Assembly: GCA_024644875.1 (NCBI GenBank)
Contig: JAHEGY010000046.1
Coordinates: 1-33,401 of the forward strand
Source: Cyclobacteriaceae bacterium
Lineage (GTDB): Bacteria; Bacteroidota; Bacteroidia; Cytophagales; Cyclobacteriaceae
Reading direction: 5' to 3'
Length of the DNA: 33,401 nt
The notes below the pieces were generated by a model. It was not told where the DNA came from and made no database searches. It saw only the letters and a program-made list of their open reading frames with translations. The position numbers and the translations under genes were made by a program. How positions within the stretch are numbered: the first letter of the stretch is position 1; every line of letters begins with the position of its first letter. Positions 9,111 through 17,701 of this stretch are shown here, in pieces.

Positions 9111-9133
9111 TGCAATAATAAATTATTTATGCA
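9111..9133. promoter_or_regulatory. Near-palindrome upstream of amtB, possible operator
   Basis: A 23-base element has outer half-sites TGCA ... TGCA and inner AATAA/TTATT around a central A, with mismatches only next to the outer tetramers and at the centre. It lies in an AT-rich 187-base gap between miaA and amtB, 67 bases before the amtB ATG. It could bind a dimeric regulator of nitrogen uptake; no regulator is identified. Confidence 0.35.
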
Positions 9134-9231
9134 AAAAAACGTAATATTAGTTCTAAATTAAACGGTATATTTAATTTTTTTCGGTTTTTTGTTGAAATGA
9201 GGCCTTGAGATGCTTAAATGTATATAACGGG

Positions 9232-10140
9232 CTAATTTGATACAAGGAATTGGCGAATCAATGCCATAATACTATCATAGCTGTCCGGGGCAAACCAATG
9301 AATGCTTTTATCTTTTCTGAACCAGGTTAGCTGGCGTTTGGCATACCGCCTGGTGTTTCTCTTGCAAAGGCGAACAGCCTCATCCAGGTCGTATTTCCTA
9401 TCCAAATAATCAAAAAACTCCGTGTAACCTACCGTTTGAAGTGCCGTAAGGTCTCTGCAGGGCTTTAATGATTTTACCTCCTCAAGCAATCCGGATTGAA
9501 GCATCCTGTCGACACGCTGGTTGATCCTCTCAAAAAGTTCTTCCCGGGGCATATCAAGACCTATTTTTAAAATATCAAAGTTCCTGCTCTTTCTGGATTG
9601 GCTTTTTAAAGCAGAATATTTTTTGCCCGTCTGATGTATTATTTCCAATGCCCTCAAAACCCTTTTCGAATTTTTCAGATCGATGGTTTTCCAGGTGCTA
9701 TAATCCAGACGCTTTAACTCATCAACGAGCGGGTCCAGACCCTTGTCCTCAAGCCGGCCCTGAAGCATATTTCTAAGCTCGGGATCAGGACTGGGGAATT
9801 CGTCAATCCCGTCACAAACGGCTTGTATATACAAGCCCGAGCCTCCGGTCAACAATACAATGTCTTTTTTATATCTTTTGAGAAGCGCTATAGTGTCCAC
9901 TTCAAACCGTCCTGCACTGTAGTAATCATATATGCTTTTATAATTAATGAAATAGTGCTTTACCAGGGCCAATTCCTGAGGCGAAGGTTTAGCCGTTCCA
10001 ATATCCATTTCCCGGTAAATCTGACGTGAATCAGCCGATATAATATCACATTCCAAGGCCTTAGCCAGCTGGATAGAGAGGTCTGTTTTCCCAATTGCAG
10101 TAGGGCCTGATACAACAATCAATTTCAGTTTGTCGTTCAT
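9232..10140 (-). CDS. miaA: tRNA dimethylallyltransferase MiaA
   Basis: MiaA transfers a dimethylallyl group to N6 of A37 in tRNAs reading codons that start with U, which steadies codon-anticodon pairing. The 302 residues show the P-loop GPTAIGKT (12-19), the DxxQxYR-type block SADSRQIYREMDIGTAKP, the GGSGLYIQAV segment and the late QLTWFRKDKSIHWF motif, all diagnostic. Full family length, ATG start. It is a lone gene divergent from the histidine kinase gene and upstream of amtB on the same strand, 187 bases away, so probably a separate unit. Confidence 0.97.
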   Translation of the reverse strand: MNDKLKLIVVSGPTAIGKTDLSIQLAKALECDIISADSRQIYREMDIGTAKPSPQELALVKHYFINYKSIYDYYSAGRFEVDTIALLKRYKKDIVLLTGGSGLYIQAVCDGIDEFPSPDPELRNMLQGRLEDKGLDPLVDELKRLDYSTWKTIDLKNSKRVLRALEIIHQTGKKYSALKSQSRKSRNFDILKIGLDMPREELFERINQRVDRMLQSGLLEEVKSLKPCRDLTALQTVGYTEFFDYLDRKYDLDEAVRLCKRNTRRYAKRQLTWFRKDKSIHWFAPDSYDSIMALIRQFLVSN

Positions 10141-10209
10141 TAAATGGGGATTTATGATTTCAATTTACTTTAATAAATGATAATTCATGAATTCTTTTAT
10201 TAATTTATT

Positions 10210-10217
10210 TAAATTTG
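10210..10217 (+). promoter_or_regulatory. Candidate -7 box of the phosphorelay operon
   Basis: TAAATTTG matches TAnnTTTG exactly. It overlaps the possible TTG start at 10215, which favours the ATG at 10242 as the true start with a leader of roughly 18-25 bases. A clear TTTG at -33 is missing. Confidence 0.35.
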
Positions 10218-10241
10218 AAAAACAGGCAGTATCGGCTATAC

Positions 10242-13200
10242 ATGAAATCAAAAAAGAAGCCAGGAGTTATTAAAAAGCTGAAAGATCAGACTGAAGATCA
10301 TGTCGTTGAAATGTCCGTCTATCTCTCTCCATCGGTGGAATTCAGGGACATGTATATCACTCGTGCCTACGACATAAGTGATCTTTTTGGTTTCCGGCCA
10401 GATGAACTGGAAGGTGTATCAATTGGTGTATTATTCCCGGAATTCCAGGAAAAAGAACGCCTTTCAAATACCTTTTTTTCAGAAATAATCGATGACCTTG
10501 ATGAAGGGCATTCCGTTGGTCGCGAAATGAATTTTCAGCACAGGCATGGCTTCGAATTCAAAGAAAATGTGCGTGTAATTCACAGGGAAGACGATACATT
10601 TGTTATGGAGTTTACGAACAGAACGGCTGGCTTGATGAATGACCACCTTTTGGAAGACCTGGCAAAAAGGGGATCGAAAACAAAAAATATTAGTCGGCAT
10701 ACCCCTTTTTTAATCCGGATGTCTAATGACAAGAATGAGTTTTACTATTTCAGTAAGCAATGGCTACTCTATACCGGATCCAGGCTTAAAGATGAGTTAA
10801 ACAATGGATGGATAAATCACGTTCACCCGGATGATAAGCTTGTACTTGAGGATGCTCTAAAAAAAGCATTCAGATCCAAATCGAAATATGATCTCACCTA
10901 CCGCTTATACCGTTACGACAGTAAAGTTAACCTGGTTTATGAATCCGGGATCCCATTATATGATAATGATGGGAATTATATGGGATATATCGCCACTGCA
11001 ATTGAAAAGGGAGATTATGTTTCACAACAGAAGAAGGATAAAATTCATGGTTTTCTTGAATCAGAAAAAAAACTACAGGAATCACTCAATTATTCCAATC
11101 TGATCTCCCTGACAATAAACCGGAATCAACAAGTTACCTATTGCAACGACAATTTTGCAAACTTAATAGGCCTGGATAAAGAAACAATACTAGGTGCGGA
11201 TGTATATAATTTCCTGGAATTTATTAATACCAATGGAGATCAGATACATCCTGTAATAGATCTTTTTGACAGAAAGAAAGATGCAAGGACGATTGATGCC
11301 TATTTAAACAGTACTTTCAGGGAAAATTCCAAGATCAGCTTCAGTCCCATTCTTTTGTGTGACGAAGAAAGCGAGATGCCATCCATAACATTGGTAGGTG
11401 AGAACATTACGGAAAAAATGAAGGTCAGCAATGCCCTTGAAAAGTCTAATCAACAATTAAAGAGCCTCTTTGATAGTGCTAACGACCTTATACAGATCGT
11501 TTCCCCTGATGGGAATTTCTTGTTTGTTAATAAAACCTGGAAAGATAAATTAGGGTACGCGAATGATGATATCCCCAACCTGACTTTTAAGGACATCCTC
11601 GAAGAAAGTGTACAGGAAAACACCCTGGGCAAACTGGCAGAATTGTCAGAAGAAAATAACGAATTAAAGATTGACACCATACTTAAAACCAAGGATGGAG
11701 ATAAGGTTTTTGTAACTGGCAACCTGAATTGCAGCTATGTAAAAGGAAAGAAGAAAGAATGCAGGGGAATATTTTTTGATGTCACTGAAAGACTAAAAGC
11801 CGAAAAAGCCCAGAATCTTTATTACAGCATTTCAAACCTGACTTTCAATACAGCCGATCTGGATTCCCTTTTTATAGAGATCCATAAAGAATTGCAAAAA
11901 ATAGTAACCGCTGATAATTTCTATGTTGCCTTATGCGACGAGGCAAAAACAAATATTCAATTTCCCTATTTCAAGGATAGTAAAAGTAAAGATGTTAAAA
12001 AAATCCTGAATCGTCCTTTTGGCGATGGATTAACTGAATATGCGATTACTAACCAAAAACCAGTTTTTTACACAGAAAAGGATCTTATTCAGTTGCAGGA
12101 GGATAAAAAACTGAACATTTATGGGAGTATCCCAAAAGTGTGGCTTGGCGTTCCCCTCAAACAGGGTGGAAATATAATAGGTATTATAGTAGTCCAGAGT
12201 TATAGTAATAAGAAAACTTATTCAAGGAAGGATCTTGACCTTCTCGTATTCATCTCCAGCCAGATTGCAACAGCGATCGACCGGCAACAAAAACAAATAA
12301 AGATCAGGGAACAATCCGCCCGGATGCAATCCATATTTGAAAGTGGTGACCATATGATTTGGTCTGTTGACAGGGCTTTATTGTTTTCATCCTATAATCA
12401 CAATTTCTCGGATTTTGTGAAATCGAATTATATGGTCGATTCAAAATTCAGCAAGCCTCCCCAGGATATTAACGAGATCAACAGGACGGTTTTCTGGGAA
12501 TTGAAATACAACAATGCTTTTGAAGGAAAGAGTGTACAGTTTGAATTAAAATTCATAAACTATAAGACTAAAAAGATCTCCTGGAAGAACATCATATTAA
12601 ATCCAATATTTCTTGAAGATAATGTTATCGAAGAAGTATCCGGGATGGCCTATGATATAACGGACAAAAAGCATTCCGAAATTGCACTGAGAAAAAGCGA
12701 GGAGGAGTTCAGGGATATTTTTGAATCCTTTCAGGATGTCTATTTCCGCTGTAGTTTTGATGGCGAGATCACAATGCTCAGCCCTTCCGTAAAAGAATTT
12801 CTTGGTTATGAGGCGGAGGAGCTGATTGGCAAGGATATCACCAATTATTATCTATATTCCAAGAAATCCAAAGACCTTTTAAAAAACCTGGTAAAGGAAA
12901 AAAGTATCAGGGATTTTGAAGCGGCGCTGATCCATAAGGATAGCAGGATCATTCAAAGCCTGTGCAACCTTCGCCTGGTCTATGATAATAAAATGGAATC
13001 TGTGGCCTTGGAAGGTGTTGCAAGGGATATTACCAAACTAAAAGAAACCAATATCGAACTTAAACAGGCCAAGGAAGTGGCTGAAAGATCACTGAAGGTG
13101 AAAGAGCTTTTCCTGGCCAATATGAGCCATGAGATCAGAACTCCCATGAATGGGATAATTGGGATGATAGACCTTATGGAAGGGACAACGATTACCCCGG

Positions 13201-14627
13201 ACCAGAAACATTACATCCAGACTATTAAAAAATCATCGGAAACACTCCTGAATATTCTCAATGATATTCTGGACCTCTCTAAAATCGAAGCAGGCAAAAT
13301 GCAGCTGAAGTGTGAGCCTGTGAAATTGAGGAATACAATGGATAAGATCTACGCATTGTTTGCACAGCAGGCGCTTTCCAAAAATATAAATCTGTATTAT
13401 CACTTGAGTGAGAAACTCCCGGAATATGTATTGATTGATGAAACAAGGCTCCTGCAGATTCTATCTAACCTGATATCAAATGCTATTAAATTTACTGAAG
13501 GGGGCGGGTCTATCGATATCGATCTGAAGAAGGCCAGAATTCCGGGTCAAAAAAACATTGTCCGGTGCGTGGTCAGTGATTCCGGTATCGGTATTTCACC
13601 AGAAAATATAAGAAGGCTGTTTGGCATATTCAGCCAGATCGATAACAGCACTACAAAGTCTTATAGCGGCACCGGGCTTGGTCTTGCAATATCCAAGGAA
13701 TTAGCCAGGCTTATGGGTGGTAAAATTGGTGTCTATTCCACTTTGGGACTAGGTAGCTCGTTCTGGTTCACCTTCGAGGCAGAACCCACTAAAAAAACCG
13801 TTATTATCGAAAATAAAATTGTAGATAATGACATTACAATTGAAGGTTATTTTGAAGAAGAGCAACCGAAGATCCTGCTGGTCGATGACAATGGAGTTAA
13901 CAGGCAGGTGGCCGGTGAGATTCTCAAAAAAGCAGGCTGTATAGTTACACTTGTAGAGAATGGGAAAAGAGCCATCGAACTGGCTGCAACAAACAGATAT
14001 GACCTTATTTTTATGGACATCCAGATGCCCGAAATGGACGGCGTAACAGCTACCAGGAAAATTAAGGAAATGAATCTTGAGGTACAACCACCAATTGTGG
14101 CCATGACGGCCTATTCGATGAAAGAGGATAAAGAACGATTTCTAAGCCAGGGACTCGATGATTACGTTGCCAAACCAATACGTGCCAACGATTTGCTGAA
14201 TAAGGTAAGACAATGGGTCTTGGATGAACAGATATTCAATGGAGAAGGAAGTGAAGATCCGGAATATGGAGAGATCCTCAATATGGACACAGTGAATCAG
14301 CTAATAGACCTTGGTGGAGAGGAAATGGTACATCAGGTGTTCAATGATTTTCTCGAAGAAACTACAGAGCAGATCAATTCAAGCATAAAAGCCGCGAAAA
14401 AAGATGATTATGAAGAAATAAGAAAACATCTTCACACATTAAAGGGTAATGCGGGTACACTTGGAGTTGAGAAATTATCCAAGCAGGCTGAAATGATAGA
14501 AAAAAATATAAAAAATGAAAACTATAAAACCCTTGAAGAAGATCTAAAATTGCTTAACTTAACATTCGAAGAGTTTAAAAATAAGTTTAACCAAATATTA
14601 AAAACATCTAAAGATGAGCGCCCCTAA
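10242..14627 (+). CDS. Hybrid sensor histidine kinase with PAS repeats, GAF, REC and Hpt
   Basis: A phosphorelay hub of about 1460 residues. ATG 10242 is used; an in-frame TTG at 10215 would add nine residues, and residue numbers here count from that TTG. No membrane segment is seen, so it should be cytoplasmic. Order: degenerate PAS (about 35-145), PAS (160-265), PAS (295-405), PAS (413-535), GAF (540-695), PAS (700-825), PAS (830-945), HisKA with NMSHEIRTPMNG (His972), HATPase with NAIKFT, DSGIGIS and GTGLGLAISK (about 1075-1195), REC with MDIQMPEMDG (Asp1268), and Hpt with HTLKGNAGTLG (His1407). All phospho-accepting residues are present. The gene overlaps the downstream receiver gene by 14 bases, making that receiver the natural final acceptor. 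The ligand is unknown; the PAS/GAF array suggests several inputs such as redox or small molecules. Confidence 0.93.
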   Translation: MKSKKKPGVIKKLKDQTEDHVVEMSVYLSPSVEFRDMYITRAYDISDLFGFRPDELEGVSIGVLFPEFQEKERLSNTFFSEIIDDLDEGHSVGREMNFQHRHGFEFKENVRVIHREDDTFVMEFTNRTAGLMNDHLLEDLAKRGSKTKNISRHTPFLIRMSNDKNEFYYFSKQWLLYTGSRLKDELNNGWINHVHPDDKLVLEDALKKAFRSKSKYDLTYRLYRYDSKVNLVYESGIPLYDNDGNYMGYIATAIEKGDYVSQQKKDKIHGFLESEKKLQESLNYSNLISLTINRNQQVTYCNDNFANLIGLDKETILGADVYNFLEFINTNGDQIHPVIDLFDRKKDARTIDAYLNSTFRENSKISFSPILLCDEESEMPSITLVGENITEKMKVSNALEKSNQQLKSLFDSANDLIQIVSPDGNFLFVNKTWKDKLGYANDDIPNLTFKDILEESVQENTLGKLAELSEENNELKIDTILKTKDGDKVFVTGNLNCSYVKGKKKECRGIFFDVTERLKAEKAQNLYYSISNLTFNTADLDSLFIEIHKELQKIVTADNFYVALCDEAKTNIQFPYFKDSKSKDVKKILNRPFGDGLTEYAITNQKPVFYTEKDLIQLQEDKKLNIYGSIPKVWLGVPLKQGGNIIGIIVVQSYSNKKTYSRKDLDLLVFISSQIATAIDRQQKQIKIREQSARMQSIFESGDHMIWSVDRALLFSSYNHNFSDFVKSNYMVDSKFSKPPQDINEINRTVFWELKYNNAFEGKSVQFELKFINYKTKKISWKNIILNPIFLEDNVIEEVSGMAYDITDKKHSEIALRKSEEEFRDIFESFQDVYFRCSFDGEITMLSPSVKEFLGYEAEELIGKDITNYYLYSKKSKDLLKNLVKEKSIRDFEAALIHKDSRIIQSLCNLRLVYDNKMESVALEGVARDITKLKETNIELKQAKEVAERSLKVKELFLANMSHEIRTPMNGIIGMIDLMEGTTITPDQKHYIQTIKKSSETLLNILNDILDLSKIEAGKMQLKCEPVKLRNTMDKIYALFAQQALSKNINLYYHLSEKLPEYVLIDETRLLQILSNLISNAIKFTEGGGSIDIDLKKARIPGQKNIVRCVVSDSGIGISPENIRRLFGIFSQIDNSTTKSYSGTGLGLAISKELARLMGGKIGVYSTLGLGSSFWFTFEAEPTKKTVIIENKIVDNDITIEGYFEEEQPKILLVDDNGVNRQVAGEILKKAGCIVTLVENGKRAIELAATNRYDLIFMDIQMPEMDGVTATRKIKEMNLEVQPPIVAMTAYSMKEDKERFLSQGLDDYVAKPIRANDLLNKVRQWVLDEQIFNGEGSEDPEYGEILNMDTVNQLIDLGGEEMVHQVFNDFLEETTEQINSSIKAAKKDDYEEIRKHLHTLKGNAGTLGVEKLSKQAEMIEKNIKNENYKTLEEDLKLLNLTFEEFKNKFNQILKTSKDERP

Positions 14628-14994
14628 AAAGGTATTAATTGCTGAAGACAGTTCCGTGATCCAGAATCTGACCAAGAAAATACTCTCAATTCAAAACTAT
14701 GAGATATCATCTGTAAAAAATGGCCAACAGGTATTAGACGCGCTTGAAGCTGAACCTTTTGACATAATTCTGATGGATATCAATATGCCAGTCATGGATG
14801 GCATTGAATGTACCGAAAAGATCAGAAGTCTTGATGATGAAGTTAAATCCAAAATACCAATAATTGCAATAACTGGAAATGCGAGGAACCTTAGCCTGGA
14901 GGAGTATCAGGAGATTGGGATCAATGAGTTTTTGCAGAAACCTCTCAATTTTGACCAATTGGTAACACTTGTGAAAGAGCTTACTGCAGATTAA
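14614..14994 (+). CDS. Stand-alone response-regulator receiver (CheY-like)
   Basis: The 126 residues make just one receiver domain and no output domain. The acidic pair follows KVLIAEDSS, the phospho-acceptor is Asp55 in FDIILMDINMPVMDG, the Thr/Ala switch is in IIAITGNA, and the conserved Lys is in FLQKPLN. The ATG lies inside the 3' end of the kinase gene (14-base overlap), so translation is probably coupled. It likely takes phosphate from the Hpt of the upstream kinase and acts by binding a protein partner. The stop overlaps the next start by one base. Confidence 0.93.
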   Translation: MSAPKKVLIAEDSSVIQNLTKKILSIQNYEISSVKNGQQVLDALEAEPFDIILMDINMPVMDGIECTEKIRSLDDEVKSKIPIIAITGNARNLSLEEYQEIGINEFLQKPLNFDQLVTLVKELTAD

Positions 14995-15272
14995 TGGCGA
15001 ATTTTAATTATACCAAACACTTTCTGAATAAAATTGAAGACCTGTATTCTGAAACAGAATATAATCTGCGGTATGAACGCGGACACTTCAAATCGGGATA
15101 CTGTGTCCTGAAAAGTCAGAAATTAGCCATTATCAATAAATATTATTCTCTTGAAGGAAAGATCAACAGTCTGATTGAAATGCTGAAAGAAATAGAGGTG
15201 GATCCGGATAAATTAAGTCCGAAAAACAAGAAACTATTTCTTGATCTAAGTCAAATAACCGAATTATCTTGA
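14994..15272 (+). CDS. Conserved small protein of unknown function (92 aa)
   Basis: A basic, soluble 92-residue protein; its ATG overlaps the receiver's stop (TAATG). It has a Tyr/Arg-rich centre (YNLRYERGHFKSGYCVL), a segment KLAIINKYYSLEGKINSL and a helical C terminus ending in a Pro/Asp/Lys-rich stretch. The pattern is familiar to me from uncharacterised Bacteroidota proteins encoded before an MBL-fold hydrolase, but I know no function. There is no signal peptide or membrane segment. Overlaps on both sides argue that it is truly translated. Confidence 0.82.
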   Translation: MANFNYTKHFLNKIEDLYSETEYNLRYERGHFKSGYCVLKSQKLAIINKYYSLEGKINSLIEMLKEIEVDPDKLSPKNKKLFLDLSQITELS

Positions 15273-16030
15273 TCATAACATTCTTAGGCACAGGCACTTC
15301 CCAGGGGGTTCCGGTCATTGGATGTAATTGCCAGGTATGTGCATCCCCGGATCCTGAAGATAAGCGGCTTCGCAGTTCTGTTCATATTCTTGCCAATGGA
15401 TTGAGCATTGTTATTGATACCGGGCCGGACTTCCGGCAACAAATGTTAAGGGAAAATATTAAAGAACTGGATGCTGTGTTGTTCACCCACCATCATAAAG
15501 ATCATGTTGCAGGAATGGACGACATCAGAAGTTATAACTTTCTGTTAAGAAAAGCTATCCCGGTTTATGCAAATCATACCACAAGAGAACAATTAGAGAA
15601 GGAATTTGAATATGTATTTGAACCCAACGGATATGGTGGAGGGCCAAAAGTATTTATTAATGAAATCGATGGAGAATCCTTTTATCTCAAAGATCTTGAA
15701 ATTACACCAATAGAGGTACTGCATGATAAATTATTGGTTTATGGTTTTAAAATAGGAGATTTCACCTATATCACTGACGCAAATTATATCAGTGATAAAG
15801 AACTTGAGAAGGTCCGTGGTTCAAAATTCCTTGTTTTAAATGCACTTCAAAAAGTACCTCACCCCTCTCATTTTACCCTTGAGGAGGCATTGGAACAGAT
15901 TCGGAAAGTAAATCCTGCTCAAGCTTATCTCACGCATATAAGCCATAACATGGGACTTCATAAAGAAGTATCCGAAATATTGCCGGGCAATGTGCAACTT
16001 GCATACGACGGATTAAAATTGAAGGCATAA
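15269..16030 (+). CDS. MBL-fold metallohydrolase, PhnP-like phosphodiesterase
   Basis: A cytoplasmic two-metal hydrolase of 253 residues. The core motif is HHHKDH (His74, His76, Asp78, His79), with further ligands expected at His152, Asp170 and His223. The N-terminal GCNCQVCASPDPEDKRLRSS block with Cys19, Cys21 and Cys24 is the extra zinc-binding loop of PhnP-type proteins, which cleave cyclic phosphodiesters. No phosphonate (phn) genes are near, so the true substrate is unclear; a cyclic phosphate or nucleotide is plausible. The start is TTG at 15269, overlapping the previous stop; it is needed to keep the first beta strand (MIITFLGTGTSQG). Confidence 0.9.
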   Translation: MIITFLGTGTSQGVPVIGCNCQVCASPDPEDKRLRSSVHILANGLSIVIDTGPDFRQQMLRENIKELDAVLFTHHHKDHVAGMDDIRSYNFLLRKAIPVYANHTTREQLEKEFEYVFEPNGYGGGPKVFINEIDGESFYLKDLEITPIEVLHDKLLVYGFKIGDFTYITDANYISDKELEKVRGSKFLVLNALQKVPHPSHFTLEEALEQIRKVNPAQAYLTHISHNMGLHKEVSEILPGNVQLAYDGLKLKA

Positions 16031-16032
16031 CC

Positions 16033-17589
16033 GTGCATAACAATTACTTTTTCTTAAGAAAACTTGCTGAATCCCTCGAAGAACGATTAAGTGGATTATC
16101 ATCTGCTGCATGTTTCTCACAAAATAAAGATGAATTGATTCTTGCTTTTGTAAAGGGACCCGCAGAATTCTGGATAAAAGCAGATCTTAAAAATCAATTT
16201 TCCTGCCTGAGTTTCCCGGATGAATTCAGGAGGGCACGCAAGAACAGCATTGATATATTTCCGGAAATTATAGGCAAAGAAGTAACTGGGATTCAAACTT
16301 ATGCGCACGAAAGAGCTTTTTCTATTATACTCGACCATGAGATCAATTTACTCTTTAAACTATTTGGAAATAATTCAAATGCTCTTTTATATCAAGAAGA
16401 TCGATGTATTAATGTATTCAAGCATGATTCCGGAGATGAAAATAAGATCAATCCAGAAACATTGGACCGCACAATAAGATCACATGAAGACCATAGTAGC
16501 TTTTCTTTGGATAAGCTCAGAGAGATGATCCCATCATTTGATAAGAACATACTTACATATTTGGAATCGAAAGGCTTTACCGATTCAAAGAACCTGAAGA
16601 TCAAAAAGGATATGGTTAATGATACCCTTGTCTTGCTGAATAATCCAGTTTATTATATTTATCCTGTGAAGGACACGGTAAAATTCAGCCTTATACCGGG
16701 GGACAGGGAGGCAAGGCATTTTACTCATCCTGTGGAAGCGCTTAACTATTTCTATCTCGAATATCATAAATTATACTGGCTGAACAAAGAGAAAGACACA
16801 TTGATCAGGACGCTCAGAAAACAGTTAAAAAAGTCAAAAAACTATATCGTTAATTCAAGAGAAAAACTTCAAAATTTGAAGACCGCCGGAAATTATAAAC
16901 AGTTTGGAGATATAATAATGGCAAATCTTCATGCCATACAGCCGGGCACCGCCAACGTTGAGTTATTTGATTTCTACCATAATGAGAATGTACGCATTAA
17001 GCTGAAAGCCAATTTGAGCCCACAGAAAAATGCTGAGAATTATTACAGAAAAGCAAAAAACCAGAAAATCGAAATTCAGACACTTGAAAAAAATATCCAG
17101 GCAAGGATAAGTCAGGTTCAGCAATTGAATGAATTTATAGAGATAATAGGAAACCACAATGATTTGAAACAATTAAAGATGTTTGCATCGAAGAATGGTT
17201 TGAGTAAGAAAAAAAACGAAGCTGAGTCCCAAAAACCGATGTTCAAGGTTTATGAATATATGGATTTTCAGATTCTGGTGGGAAGAAATGCCAGGAACAA
17301 CGATGAACTCACCTTTGATTATGGATATAAAGAGGATCTATGGCTTCATGCCAAAGATGTAAAAGGATCTCATGTCCTGATAAAATATCAGTCCGGAAAG
17401 AATTTTCCCCGACCGGTCATTCAAGTGGCGGCTCAACTGGCCGCATTTTATTCTTCCAATAAGAACACCAATACTTGCCCGGTAATTTTTACACCTAGAA
17501 AATTTGTGCGAAAATCAAAAGGCCTCCCTGCCGGCGCGGTATTCGTTGATAAGGAGGAGATCATTTTCGTACAACCAGGTGATCTATAG
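16033..17589 (+). CDS. NFACT-family protein (RqcH/Rqc2-like)
   Basis: NFACT proteins bind stalled 60S/50S ribosomal subunits; bacterial RqcH adds alanine tails to stuck nascent chains. The 518 residues show a divergent NFACT-N domain (1-200), a long coiled coil rich in Lys/Gln (about 255-385) and the well-kept C-terminal NFACT-R domain (405-518: WLHAKDVKGSHVLIK, PAGAVFVDKEEIIFV). At the place where RqcH and Rqc2 carry an Asp-Arg pair needed for tailing, this protein reads His92-Glu93-Arg94, so tailing activity is uncertain. The start is GTG, two bases after the upstream stop. It is last in the operon. Confidence 0.85.
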   Translation: MHNNYFFLRKLAESLEERLSGLSSAACFSQNKDELILAFVKGPAEFWIKADLKNQFSCLSFPDEFRRARKNSIDIFPEIIGKEVTGIQTYAHERAFSIILDHEINLLFKLFGNNSNALLYQEDRCINVFKHDSGDENKINPETLDRTIRSHEDHSSFSLDKLREMIPSFDKNILTYLESKGFTDSKNLKIKKDMVNDTLVLLNNPVYYIYPVKDTVKFSLIPGDREARHFTHPVEALNYFYLEYHKLYWLNKEKDTLIRTLRKQLKKSKNYIVNSREKLQNLKTAGNYKQFGDIIMANLHAIQPGTANVELFDFYHNENVRIKLKANLSPQKNAENYYRKAKNQKIEIQTLEKNIQARISQVQQLNEFIEIIGNHNDLKQLKMFASKNGLSKKKNEAESQKPMFKVYEYMDFQILVGRNARNNDELTFDYGYKEDLWLHAKDVKGSHVLIKYQSGKNFPRPVIQVAAQLAAFYSSNKNTNTCPVIFTPRKFVRKSKGLPAGAVFVDKEEIIFVQPGDL

Positions 17590-17701
17590 GTTTTTCCATT
17601 CCTGCGATCATTCCAGGAACTTTCATGAATGACAATTAATATTTATTCCGAATTGTACTACAGGATTTTTTTATAATATGCAGCATAGATTAATTGATGA
17701 T

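Noticed and set aside
9061-9180. Sigma-54 promoter for amtB
   Set aside because: No GG-N10-GC arrangement with TGGCAC-like context on the minus strand of this gap.
17599-17619. Hairpin TTCCTG/CAGGAA between the NFACT gene and pyk
   Set aside because: Short stem, 9-base loop and no following T-run; not a convincing terminator.
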